A stretch of 64,000 nt of DNA from Lachnospiraceae bacterium (GCA_017482205.1 JAFUNK010000018.1:1-64000); one strand, 5' to 3'. Positions 53,067-63,152 are shown, counted from the first letter of the stretch. Translations and numbers: made by a program. The notes: generated by a model from the sequence alone, not told the origin.

Positions 53067-54881
53067 ATGTTAGAAAGAGGAAACAGAACTTTTCATAGAA
53101 AGAAGATAACCATCAGTTTCTTTTTGTGCACATTAGTGCTGGTGCTTTTGTTCTTCAGGCTGGTTTATCTGATGGTGGCAAAAGCAGATTACTATGCAGC
53201 AAAGGCAATAGAACTTCACGAAAGAGAGAGAAGCATCAAGGCAGCCAGAGGACGGATATTGGATTGTAACGGAACCGTTATTGCAGATAATAAGACAGTT
53301 TGTACGATTTCCGTGATATATAACCAGATTGAGGATAAAGAAGCTGTTATTGATATGCTTTGTCGGGAATTGGGGCTTTCAGAGGAATATGTGCGGGCAA
53401 GAGTGGAGAAGTATTCCGCCATAGAGCGCATTAAAAGTAATGTGGATAAAGAAACCGGAGACCGTATCAGGGAGTACGATATGGCAGGGGTCAAGGTAGA
53501 TGAGGACTATAAAAGGTATTACCCCTACGGCAGCCTTGCCTCCAAGGTACTCGGATTTACCGGTAGCGACAATCAGGGTATTATAGGATTGGAAGTTATT
53601 TATGATGAGTATCTGGAGGGAGAAGCCGGTACGATACTGACGGTCACGGATGCAAGAGGTATTGAAGTGGAGGCGGCAGGTGAGAGCAGAATTGAGCCCA
53701 TAAATGGCAATGACCTACATATCAGTATCGATATGAATATCCAGAGTTATGCCACACAGCTTGCTAATCAGGCCATGGAAACCAAACAGGCGGACAGTGT
53801 ATCCATTATTGTGATGGACCCTAACGACGGAGAACTCCTGGCCATGGTAAATGTGCCGGAATTTGACTTGAATAATCCCTATGAAATTTCCGAAGAAATG
53901 CTTTTGGCGGCGGATATTTCCGGTGGGGACGCTGAAAATTTGAGTACGGAGCAGACGCAGAATTTATTAAATGCCATGTGGAGAAACGGCTGTATCAATG
54001 ATACCTATGAGCCGGGGTCCACTTTCAAGATTATTACGGCAGCTGCAGGACTGGAATCCGGTGTGGTTACACCTCAGTCACAGTTTTCCTGTCCCGGTTA
54101 TATAGTGGTGGAGGATAGAAAAATACGTTGCCACAAGGTTGGCGGACATGGTGCAGAGGATTTTGTGCATGCCACCATGAACTCCTGTAACCCGGTATTT
54201 ATCAGTGTGGGACTGCGTATGGGAGCAGAGACCTTTTATAATTACTTTGAGCAGTTTGGGCTTTTGCAAAAAACCGGTGTAGATTTACCGGGGGAAGCCG
54301 GAACCATTATGCACAAGGTAGAAAACATGGGAGAAGTGGAGCTGGCAACGGTTTCCTTCGGACAGTCTTTTCAGATTACACCCATACAGCTTTTAACCAC
54401 GGCAGCGTCTATAGTCAATGGCGGAAACCGTGTGACACCGCATTTTGGTGTGGAAATCACCGATTCCGACGGTAATGTGGTGGAAACACTGGAGTATCCC
54501 ATTGAAGAAGGCATTGTATCCAAAGAAACCTCTGAGACCATGAGAGAAATGCTGGAAATGGTAGTATCAGAAGGCGGCGGAAAAAATGCATACATTGAAG
54601 GGGTCAGAATTGGCGGTAAAACAGCTACCAGCCAGACTCTTCCCAGAGGCAGCGGACGTTACATTGCATCATTTGTAGGCTTTGCACCGGCAGATGACCC
54701 GCAGGTAATTGCCATAGCCATCATCAATAATCCCCAGGGACAGTATTACGGAGGTATGATAGCAGCGCCTGTTGTCAGACAGCTTTTTGAAAATATTCTT
54801 CCTTATTTGGGAATTATGGATTATAATGAAGAAGATATTGCAGGAATATCCCTTTCAGGAGAGACCGGCAATGAAGAATGA
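53067..54881 (+). CDS. Second class B penicillin-binding protein, SpoVD/PBP2B-like
   Basis: The 604-residue paralogue has a membrane helix (about 15-37), pedestal (GRILDCNGTVIADN), and transpeptidase domain with S318 (STFKII) and NSCN. The third motif reads K518-T519-A520 (GGKTATSQT) where class B PBPs usually have KTG. It lacks PASTA repeats. Tandem ftsI-like genes in clostridia usually comprise a vegetative division enzyme and the sporulation enzyme SpoVD; which copy does which cannot be told by eye. The preceding hairpin suggests separate control of this gene. Confidence 0.9.
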   Translation: MLERGNRTFHRKKITISFFLCTLVLVLLFFRLVYLMVAKADYYAAKAIELHERERSIKAARGRILDCNGTVIADNKTVCTISVIYNQIEDKEAVIDMLCRELGLSEEYVRARVEKYSAIERIKSNVDKETGDRIREYDMAGVKVDEDYKRYYPYGSLASKVLGFTGSDNQGIIGLEVIYDEYLEGEAGTILTVTDARGIEVEAAGESRIEPINGNDLHISIDMNIQSYATQLANQAMETKQADSVSIIVMDPNDGELLAMVNVPEFDLNNPYEISEEMLLAADISGGDAENLSTEQTQNLLNAMWRNGCINDTYEPGSTFKIITAAAGLESGVVTPQSQFSCPGYIVVEDRKIRCHKVGGHGAEDFVHATMNSCNPVFISVGLRMGAETFYNYFEQFGLLQKTGVDLPGEAGTIMHKVENMGEVELATVSFGQSFQITPIQLLTTAASIVNGGNRVTPHFGVEITDSDGNVVETLEYPIEEGIVSKETSETMREMLEMVVSEGGGKNAYIEGVRIGGKTATSQTLPRGSGRYIASFVGFAPADDPQVIAIAIINNPQGQYYGGMIAAPVVRQLFENILPYLGIMDYNEEDIAGISLSGETGNEE

Positions 54882-54941
54882 GACAGTGTGAAAGAGGCCG
54901 GTTTAATGCCGGATTTGAATTAGAAAACGAGGGTGAAAGAT

Positions 54942-56303
54942 ATGGAATTACAAAACAAAAAGGTTTTGATAGTAGGTTCCGGGAAAAGCGGTATAGCAGC
55001 GGCAGGCTTGTTGGTAAAAGCCGGTGCATTGCCGGTATTGTTTGACAGTAATGAAAAGCTGACTATAAAAGAAATGGAAGAAAAATTGGGAAACATTCAA
55101 ATTCCCTGTTATGCAGGAGACTTGCCTGAAGACATAAAAAAGGAAACAGAGGTTTTGGTGTTAAGTCCCGGTGTGCCTGTGGATTTGCCCTTTGTAGAAG
55201 CGTTTAAGGCATTGGGTGTGCCTGTTATCGGAGAAATCGAACTGGCATACCTTTTGGAAAAAGGGCGTGTGATTGCCATTACAGGTACAAACGGTAAGAC
55301 TACCACCACCACCTTGGTGGGAGATATTATGAAAGCCCACTTTGCAGATGTATTCGTGGTAGGCAATATTGGAAATCCCTATACCCTTGAGGTAACAAAA
55401 ACAGATGAAAATTCCGTGACGGTAGCAGAAATCAGTAGTTTCCAGTTAGAAACAACGGATACCTTTCATCCGGTAGTTTCTGCAATTTTAAATATTACGC
55501 CGGATCATTTAAACCGTCATCATACCATGGAAAATTATGTGGCAGCCAAAGAAGCGGTAGCTGTTAAACAGACAGGAGATGAGGTCTGTGTGTTAAATTA
55601 TGAGGACGCTTACCTTCTTGATTTTGCAAAACGTTGTCCTGCAAGGGTTATATTCTTCTCTTCCAAGCACAAACTGGAGGACGGTTACTTCTATAAAGAG
55701 GGATACATTTACAGAGCCCAAGGCGGCAGTAGTGAACAGATTTTAAATGTTCATACGGATATGAATCTGGTAGGTATCTGTAATGTGGAAAATGTTATGG
55801 CGGCACTTGCCATCGCAGAAAGCATGAATGTACCCAAAGAAACGGTTCTGCGGGTAATTAAAGAGTTTAAGGCAGTAGAACACCGTATTGAATATGTGGC
55901 AGAAAAAGGCGGTGTTTTGTATTACAATGATTCTAAGGGAACTAATCCTGATGCAGCCATTCAAGGAATTCGTGCCATGGATAGACCCACCGTACTCATT
56001 GGCGGCGGATATGACAAGGGCAGTACCTATGATGAGTGGATAGAGGCCTTTGATGGTAAAGTAAAGTGTCTGGTGTTGTTGGGACAGACGAAAGAGAAGA
56101 TTGCAGAATGTGCAAGGGCACATGGATTTTCAGATATTAAAATGGCAGAAACTTTTAAAGAAGCTTTTGATATCTGTGTGGAGGCTGCAGAGAGCGGAGA
56201 TGCGGTATTGCTTTCCCCTGCCTGTGCAAGCTGGGGAATGTTTCCCAATTATGAAGAACGGGGCAGAATATTCAAGGAATATGTAAATGCCTTAAAGGAG
56301 TAG
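54942..56303 (+). CDS. murD: UDP-MurNAc-L-alanine:D-glutamate ligase MurD
   Basis: Mur ligase of 453 residues with Rossmann start (VLIVGSGKSGIAAA), ATP motif ITGTNGKTTTTTLV, NITPDHLNRH and the late YNDSKGTNPDAA motif. It adds D-glutamate to UDP-MurNAc-L-Ala in the cytoplasm. I prefer ATG 54942 (MELQNKK) over GTG 54933; GAGGGTGA lies at usable distance from 54942. In most Firmicutes mraY and murF precede murD; here they do not. Confidence 0.96.
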   Translation: MELQNKKVLIVGSGKSGIAAAGLLVKAGALPVLFDSNEKLTIKEMEEKLGNIQIPCYAGDLPEDIKKETEVLVLSPGVPVDLPFVEAFKALGVPVIGEIELAYLLEKGRVIAITGTNGKTTTTTLVGDIMKAHFADVFVVGNIGNPYTLEVTKTDENSVTVAEISSFQLETTDTFHPVVSAILNITPDHLNRHHTMENYVAAKEAVAVKQTGDEVCVLNYEDAYLLDFAKRCPARVIFFSSKHKLEDGYFYKEGYIYRAQGGSSEQILNVHTDMNLVGICNVENVMAALAIAESMNVPKETVLRVIKEFKAVEHRIEYVAEKGGVLYYNDSKGTNPDAAIQGIRAMDRPTVLIGGGYDKGSTYDEWIEAFDGKVKCLVLLGQTKEKIAECARAHGFSDIKMAETFKEAFDICVEAAESGDAVLLSPACASWGMFPNYEERGRIFKEYVNALKE

Positions 56304-56310
56304 TGACAAG

Positions 56311-57462
56311 GTGACGAGAAAAAAGAAAAAGCAAGGACAATCCGAATATTTCTTTGATTACAGCCTGTTGTTTATTGTGTTATTTTTACTGGGCTTTGGT
56401 CTGGTAATGCTGTATTCTACCAGTTCTTATGAAGCGGCACAGAAGTACGGCAGTTCCACCTATTATCTGGAAAAACAGATAAAGGCAACTATTTTGGGAC
56501 TGATTGGTATGATTGCAATTGCCAATATTCCCTATCATTTCTGGGAAAAGTTTTATGCACTGGGGTATGCAGTGTCAGCACTTTTGCTTTTGCTGATTAT
56601 TCCCTTCGGGCATGAGTCCGGTGGTGCAAAGAGATGGTTCCGTATCGGCGGTTTGTCCATACAGCCTTCGGAAATAGCCAAAATCTGTATGATTTTGTTT
56701 TTGGCGGTGATGATTTGCAAAATGGGTAAGAGCATACGAACGTGGAAGGGATTTATTGCACTGGTATTGATGCCCGTACCTATTGTGCTTATGGTATGGA
56801 AGATTACCTCAAACTTAAGTACGGCGATTATTATTATGGGTATTGCGGTACTTATGGTATTTGTAGCCAGCCCTGACTACAAGAAATTTATTGTGATGGG
56901 ACTTGGCGGTGTGGCGGCTGTGGCGTTAGTGGTCTTTTACATAGTAAATGCTGCAAGTGCAGACAGTCTGGACTATCGTGGTAACCGTGTACTTGCATGG
57001 TTAAATCCCGAAGCCTATGTCAGTGATACCGGATATCAGACCTTACAGGCGTTGTATGCCATTGGTTCCGGCGGTGTCTGGGGAAAAGGTCTGGGGCAGA
57101 GTATGCAGAAGCTGGGCTTTATTCCCGAAGCACAGAACGATATGATTTTTTCCATTATTTGTGAAGAGTTGGGCTTGTTTGGTGCGATTGCCATTATTCT
57201 GATGTTTATTATGTTAATATGGAGACTGATGGTAATTGCCAATAATGCACCGGATTTGTTTGGTGCACTGTTGGTAGTGGGCGTTATGGGACATATGGCC
57301 ATTCAGGTTATTTTAAATATTGCCGTTGTAACAAACACCATTCCCAACACTGGTATTTCCCTGCCGTTTATCAGCTACGGTGGTACGGCGGTATTGTTCC
57401 AGCTTGCTGAAATCGGGCTGGTATTAAACGTAGCAAAACGGATTCAGTTAAAAGAAGGATAA
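56311..57462 (+). CDS. ftsW: SEDS glycosyltransferase FtsW
   Basis: The 383-residue protein with about ten membrane helices has SEDS signatures: LVMLYSTSSYEA at helix 1, GAKRWFRIGGLSIQPSEIAK, and the late NTIPNTGISLPFISYGGTA. FtsW polymerises lipid II into glycan at the septum with a class B PBP. GTG 56311 is used with AAAGGAG overlapping the murD end. Position between murD and the next genes supports FtsW over RodA. Confidence 0.92.
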   Translation: MTRKKKKQGQSEYFFDYSLLFIVLFLLGFGLVMLYSTSSYEAAQKYGSSTYYLEKQIKATILGLIGMIAIANIPYHFWEKFYALGYAVSALLLLLIIPFGHESGGAKRWFRIGGLSIQPSEIAKICMILFLAVMICKMGKSIRTWKGFIALVLMPVPIVLMVWKITSNLSTAIIIMGIAVLMVFVASPDYKKFIVMGLGGVAAVALVVFYIVNAASADSLDYRGNRVLAWLNPEAYVSDTGYQTLQALYAIGSGGVWGKGLGQSMQKLGFIPEAQNDMIFSIICEELGLFGAIAIILMFIMLIWRLMVIANNAPDLFGALLVVGVMGHMAIQVILNIAVVTNTIPNTGISLPFISYGGTAVLFQLAEIGLVLNVAKRIQLKEG

Positions 57463-57533
57463 TCAGCCCGTGAACCCTTTTCGGGGCATATGAATATGAT
57501 AACATATATCGGTCTTATCAGTGGAGGAGCAGA

Positions 57534-58799
57534 GTGGAGTCTATTTATATCCATGGCGGAGTTGCACTGCAGGGACAGGTCAGAATACAGGGCTCCAAGA
57601 ACGCAGTGTTACCGGTTCTGGCAGCAACTGTACTGATAGAAGGGACCAGTATTATTGAAAATTGTCCCAGACTTCTGGATGTGTATCATATGCAGGCTTT
57701 GTTAAAAAGTCTGGGGTGTGTATGCCTTTGGGACGGTGAAAAACTAAAGGTTAATGCGGCGGGCGTGGATCTTGTGCATGCATTGGGCGGTATGCCGCAG
57801 GATGCTGCGAAAGGGATGCGGTCCTCCATTATTTTGTTAGGAGCATTGCTTGGCAGAACGGGAGAAGTGAGGATAGAGTACCCCGGCGGGTGCGTGATTG
57901 GGGAACGCCCTGTGGATATACACATAGAGGCTTTGAAAAAGCTGAATGTACAATTTGAAGAAACAATACAGGGGTTGTATGCCTATACGGATAGACTTAG
58001 AGGGGCAGAGATTGACCTGCCGGTTCCCAGTGTGGGAGCCACGGAAAACAGTATTCTGGCGGCGGTACTGGCAGAAGGAATCACGATAATCAGAGGGGCA
58101 GCCAGAGAGCCGGAGGTGGTAACGCTTTGCGAGTTCCTTTCTGCCTGCGGAGCAGATATTACAGGCGGTGGCAGCTCTACGATTATTATCAAAGGGGTAG
58201 AGAAACTGAGTGGTGCACAGTTTAGGATACCCGGTGACCGAATTGTGGCAGGAACCTATTTGTGTGCCTGTATGGCGGCAGGTGGGGAAGTTCTTTTAAA
58301 AGAAGCACCGGTAGAACAAATGCAGGCTGTATTGCATGTGGCAGAACAGATGGGAGCATGCTGCCAGCAGGCAAAGGAAGGGCTTTATGTGCAGATGCAC
58401 GAAAGACCATTGACATTAGAAAAGCTGGTTACACAACCCTATCCGGGATTTCCCACGGATATGCAGTCACCATTTTTATCGGTACTGACGTTGGCAAAGG
58501 GAACCTGTATCATTGAAGAAAATATATTTGAAAACAGATTTCATACCGTGCCTTATTTACAGGCTATGGGGGCAGCGGTTCAACAGACAGATGCCCATCA
58601 TGTTAAGGTAAGCGGTGTAGAGGAACTGCATGGATTTACGGTATCCGCAAAGGAACTTAGAGGCGGAGCTGCACTGGTAATAGCAGGAACGGCGGCGAAA
58701 GGAGAAACCGTAGTGGACGGCTGCAGATTTATAGAGCGCGGCTATGAGAATATATGCAGGGATTTAAGAGAGTTAGGAGTGCGTATTTACGGTGTATAA
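57534..58799 (+). CDS. murA: UDP-GlcNAc 1-carboxyvinyltransferase MurA
   Basis: The 421-residue enzyme transfers enolpyruvate to UDP-GlcNAc, the first committed step of peptidoglycan. It shows GSKNAVLP, the active-site cysteine loop GGCVIGERPVDIH, and the fosfomycin-relevant Cys therein, plus PGFPTDMQSP. GTG 57534 is the start behind GGAGGAG. murA in the place where murG is usually found is unusual. divIB starts 8 nt before its end. Confidence 0.95.
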   Translation: MESIYIHGGVALQGQVRIQGSKNAVLPVLAATVLIEGTSIIENCPRLLDVYHMQALLKSLGCVCLWDGEKLKVNAAGVDLVHALGGMPQDAAKGMRSSIILLGALLGRTGEVRIEYPGGCVIGERPVDIHIEALKKLNVQFEETIQGLYAYTDRLRGAEIDLPVPSVGATENSILAAVLAEGITIIRGAAREPEVVTLCEFLSACGADITGGGSSTIIIKGVEKLSGAQFRIPGDRIVAGTYLCACMAAGGEVLLKEAPVEQMQAVLHVAEQMGACCQQAKEGLYVQMHERPLTLEKLVTQPYPGFPTDMQSPFLSVLTLAKGTCIIEENIFENRFHTVPYLQAMGAAVQQTDAHHVKVSGVEELHGFTVSAKELRGGAALVIAGTAAKGETVVDGCRFIERGYENICRDLRELGVRIYGV

Positions 58800-59538
58800 A
58801 AGCAGAAAAACCAAAAGGAGAAAAAGAACAGGTATCAAAATACTGGTAATGCTGGCAGTAGTGGCATTGCTTCTGGGTGGTCTTTATTATTTTCTGCTGA
58901 CGCGGACTGTAAAAACCGTCTATGTAGAGGGCAATGTCCACTACACTAAAGAAGAAATAGAGGCAATGGTAATGAAAGGACCGCTGGGAAACAATTCCCT
59001 GTATCTCTCGTTGGAATATGCCAATAAAGAGATAACGGATATCCCGTTCATTGCGTCCCTCAAAGTAGAAGTATTGGCACCGGATACCATAAGAATTAAA
59101 GTACTTGAAAAAACACTGGCAGGCTATGTCTGTTATTTGGACAGGTATCTGTACTTTGATAATGACGGCATCGTGGTAGAAATATCCAAGGTTAAAACAG
59201 AAGGTGTTCCGGAGATAACCGGTCTGGATTTTGAATTTGCGGTGTTGGGAGAACCCTTACCTGTGGCGGACAAAGATATTTTCTACAAAATATTATCCAT
59301 GACAAAGACCTTAACAAAATATGAGTTGTCATCCGACAGGATTTATTTTGGTTCATTAGATAACATGGTATTGTATTTCGGTGATATCAAGGTAGAATTC
59401 GGCGCAGAAGATTTATTGGATGAAAAAATCATGGTACTGCAAAGTCTGCTTCCCCAATTAGCCGGAAAGAAAGGTACGCTGAACTTGCAGAATTATGATG
59501 AAAATACCCAGTCAATCCCCTTTATGCCGGAGGAATAA
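58792..59538 (+). CDS. divIB: Division protein DivIB/FtsQ
   Basis: A 248-residue bitopic protein: very basic cytoplasmic tail (KSRKTKRRKRTG), membrane helix (about 17-38), then a POTRA domain (TVKTVYVEGNVHYTKEEIE) and beta domain (IRIKVLEKTLAGYV). It bridges FtsL/DivIC and the septal machinery. GTG 58792 overlaps the murA end. Its last codons (FMPEE-stop) are the first unit of the tandem repeat at 59521. Confidence 0.93.
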   Translation: MYKSRKTKRRKRTGIKILVMLAVVALLLGGLYYFLLTRTVKTVYVEGNVHYTKEEIEAMVMKGPLGNNSLYLSLEYANKEITDIPFIASLKVEVLAPDTIRIKVLEKTLAGYVCYLDRYLYFDNDGIVVEISKVKTEGVPEITGLDFEFAVLGEPLPVADKDIFYKILSMTKTLTKYELSSDRIYFGSLDNMVLYFGDIKVEFGAEDLLDEKIMVLQSLLPQLAGKKGTLNLQNYDENTQSIPFMPEE

Positions 59539-59592
59539 AGATTTTATGCCGGAGGAATAAAGATTTTATGCCAAAGGAATGGAAGACTTTAT
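59521..59592 (+). repeat. 22-bp tandem repeat with micro-ORFs at the divIB 3' end
   Basis: tttatgccggaggaataaag(at) occurs at 59521-59542 and 59543-59564 exactly, then diverged at 59565-59587 and truncated at 59588. Each exact unit contains ATG CCG GAG GAA TAA, duplicating the last codons and stop of divIB, and carries a GGAGG that could serve the next ATG. Confidence 0.88.
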
Positions 59593-59667
59593 GTTAGTGG
59601 ATGAAAGTTTCACTTGTCTGAAAAAAGTGAAAAAGTGAAAAAACCTTTGAATTATTAAAAAAAGATG

Positions 59668-59696
59668 TTGCTAATTTGTAAAAATAATTATATGAT
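59668..59696 (+). promoter_or_regulatory. ftsZ-proximal promoter
   Basis: TTGCTA (59668-59673) and TATGAT (59691-59696) are 17 bp apart, 42 bp before the ftsZ start. Upstream AAAAAGTGA direct repeats (about 59621-59638) recall MraZ boxes but lack the GG. Confidence 0.68.
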
Positions 59697-59737
59697 AAAA
59701 TATATGGACTTTATTAGGGAATAAGGAGGATGCACCC

Positions 59738-60925
59738 TTGTTAGAGATTAAGACGAATGACGCTGAATCTGCTGCAAAAATCATCGTAGTCGGTGTAGGT
59801 GGAGCAGGTAACAACGCTGTAAATAGAATGGTTGATGAAAATATTGACGGAGTGGAATTTATCGGTGTCAATACCGATAAGCAGGCTTTACAGCTCTGTA
59901 AAGCGCCCAAACTGTTGCAGATTGGTGAGAAACTTACCAAAGGACTGGGTGCAGGTGCAAAGCCTGAAATCGGTGAAAAAGCAGCAGAAGAAAGCACTGA
60001 AGAAATCGAAGCAGCATTAAAAGGTGCGGATATGGTATTTGTTACCTGTGGTATGGGTGGCGGTACCGGTACAGGTGCGGCACCGGTAGTTGCAAAGATT
60101 GCAAAAGATATGGGTATTCTGACCGTAGGTGTTGTCACAAAGCCTTTCCGCTTTGAAGCAAAGGCACGTATGACCAATGCACTTATGGGTATTGAAAATA
60201 TTAAGGGTAATGTAGATACTTTGATTGTCATTCCCAATGACAAACTGCTTGAAATTGTGGACAAGCGTACTACTATGCCTGAAGCACTTAAGAAAGCTGA
60301 CGAAGTATTACAGCAGGCAGTACAGGGTATCACTGACCTGATTAATGTACCTGCAGTTATCAACTTAGACTTTGCGGATGTACAGACTGTTATGAAGGAC
60401 AAGGGTGTGGCACATATCGGTATCGGTGTGGGCAAGGGTGACGACAAGGCACTTGACGCAGTTAAGATGGCAGTAGAAAGCCCTCTGTTAGAGACCACCA
60501 TTACAGGTGCAAGCCATGTTATTATTAACGTATCCGGTGACATTACTTTAAATGATGCTTCCGAAGCATCCGATTATGTAAGAGAACTGACCGGAGATGA
60601 TGTAAATGTTATCTTTGGTGCGATGTATGATGCATCCCAGCCTGATATCTGTACCATTACAGTTATTGCAACAGGATTGGAAGCACCTGCAGCAAAGGGT
60701 GTAAAGCCCGGTGCATTTGGTACATATCCCGGTGCAAACAGATTTATCCAGCCTACTTCTTACCAGAGTACGATGACGGAAAGTCCCTTAAAGCGCAATC
60801 CGGAAGATGTACAGAAGCCTTTTGTAAAACCTGTGTTAAACGGTATCAGCAAGCCGGCTGATCTTCGTTCTTCCGTAGAAGAGAAATCCTTAAAAATTCC
60901 TGATTTCTTACAACGCAACAAATAA
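59738..60925 (+). CDS. ftsZ: Division GTPase FtsZ
   Basis: The 395-residue tubulin homologue has [13 protein letters not shown], the tubulin signature [12 protein letters not shown], and the synergy-loop region [11 protein letters not shown]. The C-terminal tail ends in IPDFLQRNK, the conserved peptide that binds FtsA, SepF or ZipA-type partners. It polymerises into the Z ring. TTG 59738 is the start: AAGGAGG (59722) is well placed, and the ATG at 59730 is out of frame and stops after four codons. Confidence 0.97.
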   Translation: MLEIKTNDAESAAKIIVVGVGGAGNNAVNRMVDENIDGVEFIGVNTDKQALQLCKAPKLLQIGEKLTKGLGAGAKPEIGEKAAEESTEEIEAALKGADMVFVTCGMGGGTGTGAAPVVAKIAKDMGILTVGVVTKPFRFEAKARMTNALMGIENIKGNVDTLIVIPNDKLLEIVDKRTTMPEALKKADEVLQQAVQGITDLINVPAVINLDFADVQTVMKDKGVAHIGIGVGKGDDKALDAVKMAVESPLLETTITGASHVIINVSGDITLNDASEASDYVRELTGDDVNVIFGAMYDASQPDICTITVIATGLEAPAAKGVKPGAFGTYPGANRFIQPTSYQSTMTESPLKRNPEDVQKPFVKPVLNGISKPADLRSSVEEKSLKIPDFLQRNK

Positions 60926-60943
60926 GCATATACTATATAAATG

Positions 60944-60984
60944 CACAAAAAAAGAAACCGATACATTCGGTTTCTTTTTTTGTG
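60944..60984 (+). terminator. Strong terminator after ftsZ
   Basis: CACAAAAAAAGAAACCG (60944-60960) pairs with CGGTTTCTTTTTTTGTG (60968-60984) with a 7-nt loop and a long T run. It closes the division cluster. Confidence 0.94.
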
Positions 60985-61172
60985 GTGCGGAATGTACCGT
61001 GGCACATTCTTTTTACTGTATAGGAAAGTTCTCCTGTATTTTTTTGCCTGTCGAAATCCGTAGGAAAAAACAGACAGTCCATAGAAGAAATGCGACAAAT
61101 TCTTTAAGGAAGTCCTTTTATAATGATTATCAGGTGTTACATAATCCCTGCAAGCGGGAAGGAGAGGAGGAT

Positions 61173-61979
61173 ATGTATTATGAAATTTATGCAGACAGCC
61201 TGTTTTTGCTTAATTTCACATTGAATCTCTATCTGTTGTTGCTGGTGAACAAGAGTCTGCACCGCACTGCCACGCGGTTTAGGCTTTTCTTGGGAGCAGT
61301 ATGGGGGGGAGCCGGATATTGTCTGGTGTTTTTTCTGCCCATGCCAATGCTTGTAAAGATTATATTTGCAGCCATATGTGTAAACGTCGGGAGTCTTGTG
61401 TTTGTGTTTCGACCGCCCTCTCTTAAAGGGGTTATGAAGCTGGCGGAAAGTATGTTTTTATATGCATTTCTGTTGGGCGGTGCGTTTCTGATGTTGATGA
61501 ATCATGTGAAGGTGTTCAGAAACAATATGATGTCCTTCATAACGGTTATTGCCTGCGGAGGTATTTTTGTACTTATATTTTACGGCAGAATAGGAAAAGC
61601 CGAAGAGCAGAAACTGAAGCCCTGTATGGTGGAATTGTGTAAAGGGGAGGAAAAAATACAGATACATGGTCTGATTGATACCGGAAATTCCCTAATAGAG
61701 CCTATTAGCGGCAAACCGGTATCAGTGGTAGACAAAGAAATTTTTGAAAAACTCGTGAAAGAGCAGGAAAAGGTGGATTTGGGGTTCAGAGTGATACCAT
61801 ATCGCAGTGTAGGCTGTGAGAGGGGAATTATGAAAGGCTATGAAATACCTGAGATTATAATTGAACAGGATGGCATGAAAAAAACGTGTTACAACATTTA
61901 TGTTGGAGTCAGTGAGGGAAAGGTTTCTTCCAAAGGAAGCTACCAGATATTAGTACATCCCAAACTGTTACAGGGATAG
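61173..61979 (+). CDS. spoIIGA: Sporulation sigma-E processing protease SpoIIGA
   Basis: Membrane aspartic protease of 268 residues: five hydrophobic helices in the first 150 residues, then a soluble domain with the active-site motif [12 protein letters not shown]. SpoIIGA cleaves pro-sigma-E in the mother cell after a signal from the forespore. ATG 61173 follows GGAGAGGAGG; the frame is open further upstream to 60999 but without a ribosome site. sigE follows after 40 nt. Confidence 0.95.
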   Translation: MYYEIYADSLFLLNFTLNLYLLLLVNKSLHRTATRFRLFLGAVWGGAGYCLVFFLPMPMLVKIIFAAICVNVGSLVFVFRPPSLKGVMKLAESMFLYAFLLGGAFLMLMNHVKVFRNNMMSFITVIACGGIFVLIFYGRIGKAEEQKLKPCMVELCKGEEKIQIHGLIDTGNSLIEPISGKPVSVVDKEIFEKLVKEQEKVDLGFRVIPYRSVGCERGIMKGYEIPEIIIEQDGMKKTCYNIYVGVSEGKVSSKGSYQILVHPKLLQG

Positions 61980-62019
61980 ACATGATAAAAGAAGAAATAC
62001 GAAAACGGAGGGATATATT

Positions 62020-62796
62020 ATGATAGTAAAGGTCGCATTGCCGGGAAACACATTTCCCAAAAGAATACAATTTAAAGTATTAAAAAAAGAAAATGCATGG
62101 GTTCGGATTTGTCAGAGTATTACCAACAGACAGGAGAGTGGTGATATTCATTACATAGGCGGCGCAGAAGTGCTGCCACCGCCATTAGAGGCTGAAAAAG
62201 AAAGTGAAATTATAAATGATTTGGGAACGGAATATGAGGAGGAAGCAAAATCCATTCTGATAGAGCATAATTTGCGTTTGGTAGTATACATTGCCAAGAA
62301 ATTTGACAATACGGGGGTTGGTGTGGAGGATTTGATTTCTATTGGTACTATTGGTCTGATAAAATCCATCAATACCTTTAACCCACAAAAAAATATAAAA
62401 CTGGCAACTTACGCATCCAGATGTATAGAAAACGAAATTTTGATGTATTTAAGAAGAAATAACAAGACCCGTTTAGAGGTGTCCATAGATGAACCTTTAA
62501 ATGTGGATTGGGACGGCAATGAACTGCTTTTGTCGGATATTCTGGGAACGGATGAAGACATCATTTATCGTGATATAGAGTCGGAAGTAGAAAAGAAACT
62601 GCTTATGAAAGCAATCGGTAAGCTGTCGGAACGTGAGAGGACAATTATCAATCTGCGTTTCGGGCTGAATACACCGGATGGAGAAGAAATGACCCAGAAG
62701 GAGGTTGCCTCCCTGTTAGGTATATCCCAGTCCTATATTTCCAGACTGGAAAAAAAGATTATGAAACAGTTAAAAAAGGAAATTGAAAGGCAGTAG
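62020..62796 (+). CDS. sigE: Mother-cell sporulation sigma factor E (pro-form)
   Basis: The 258-residue sigma-70 family factor has an N-terminal pro-sequence, with the [12 protein letters not shown] segment around the expected cleavage zone, region 2 ([25 protein letters not shown]) and region 4 helix-turn-helix ([22 protein letters not shown]). It directs early mother-cell genes. The operon with spoIIGA behind ftsZ matches B. subtilis. Confidence 0.96.
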   Translation: MIVKVALPGNTFPKRIQFKVLKKENAWVRICQSITNRQESGDIHYIGGAEVLPPPLEAEKESEIINDLGTEYEEEAKSILIEHNLRLVVYIAKKFDNTGVGVEDLISIGTIGLIKSINTFNPQKNIKLATYASRCIENEILMYLRRNNKTRLEVSIDEPLNVDWDGNELLLSDILGTDEDIIYRDIESEVEKKLLMKAIGKLSERERTIINLRFGLNTPDGEEMTQKEVASLLGISQSYISRLEKKIMKQLKKEIERQ

Positions 62797-62849
62797 GCGG
62801 TGTGCTATACTTTTCTTGAAATATAGTGAGATACAGGCAGGTAGGACAT

Positions 62850-63113
62850 ATGATAAAGCGAGATGATGTTTTATATCTGGAATATTTAAAAAAGTCTGAA
62901 TATACAGGCAGTCATCAAGGCATGCGTTATCGGCTGGAGGGCGTGATGGTCGGAGAAGAAAAGAAGCTCAGGGCGATTGTATGGCCGGAGCCTCTTAATT
63001 TCTTTAAGACCAAAGAAGAACTGAAACAAAGTGAGGACTTTTCTTTTTCGGAAGACGGCATCACCGATGCAGTCGCATGGATGAATGACAGGTTATTCGA
63101 TATGCGGAAATAG
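62850..63113 (+). CDS. Small conserved-looking protein of unknown function
   Basis: An 87-residue acidic/basic protein (MIKRDDVLYLEYLKKSEY start) with no membrane segment, signal or cysteine. Predicted mixed alpha/beta, with a helix near the end (DAVAWMNDRLFDMRK). I do not recognise a family. I choose ATG 62850; the open frame runs from 62826 but the upstream part lacks a ribosome site, and even the chosen start has only a weak GTAGGA. It lies between sigE and the convergent sigG, so a sporulation role is possible by context only. Confidence 0.65.
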   Translation: MIKRDDVLYLEYLKKSEYTGSHQGMRYRLEGVMVGEEKKLRAIVWPEPLNFFKTKEELKQSEDFSFSEDGITDAVAWMNDRLFDMRK

Positions 63114-63152
63114 CCGTGCCGGAGGTTACCGCCTCAGGTCATAGCGATGAGG

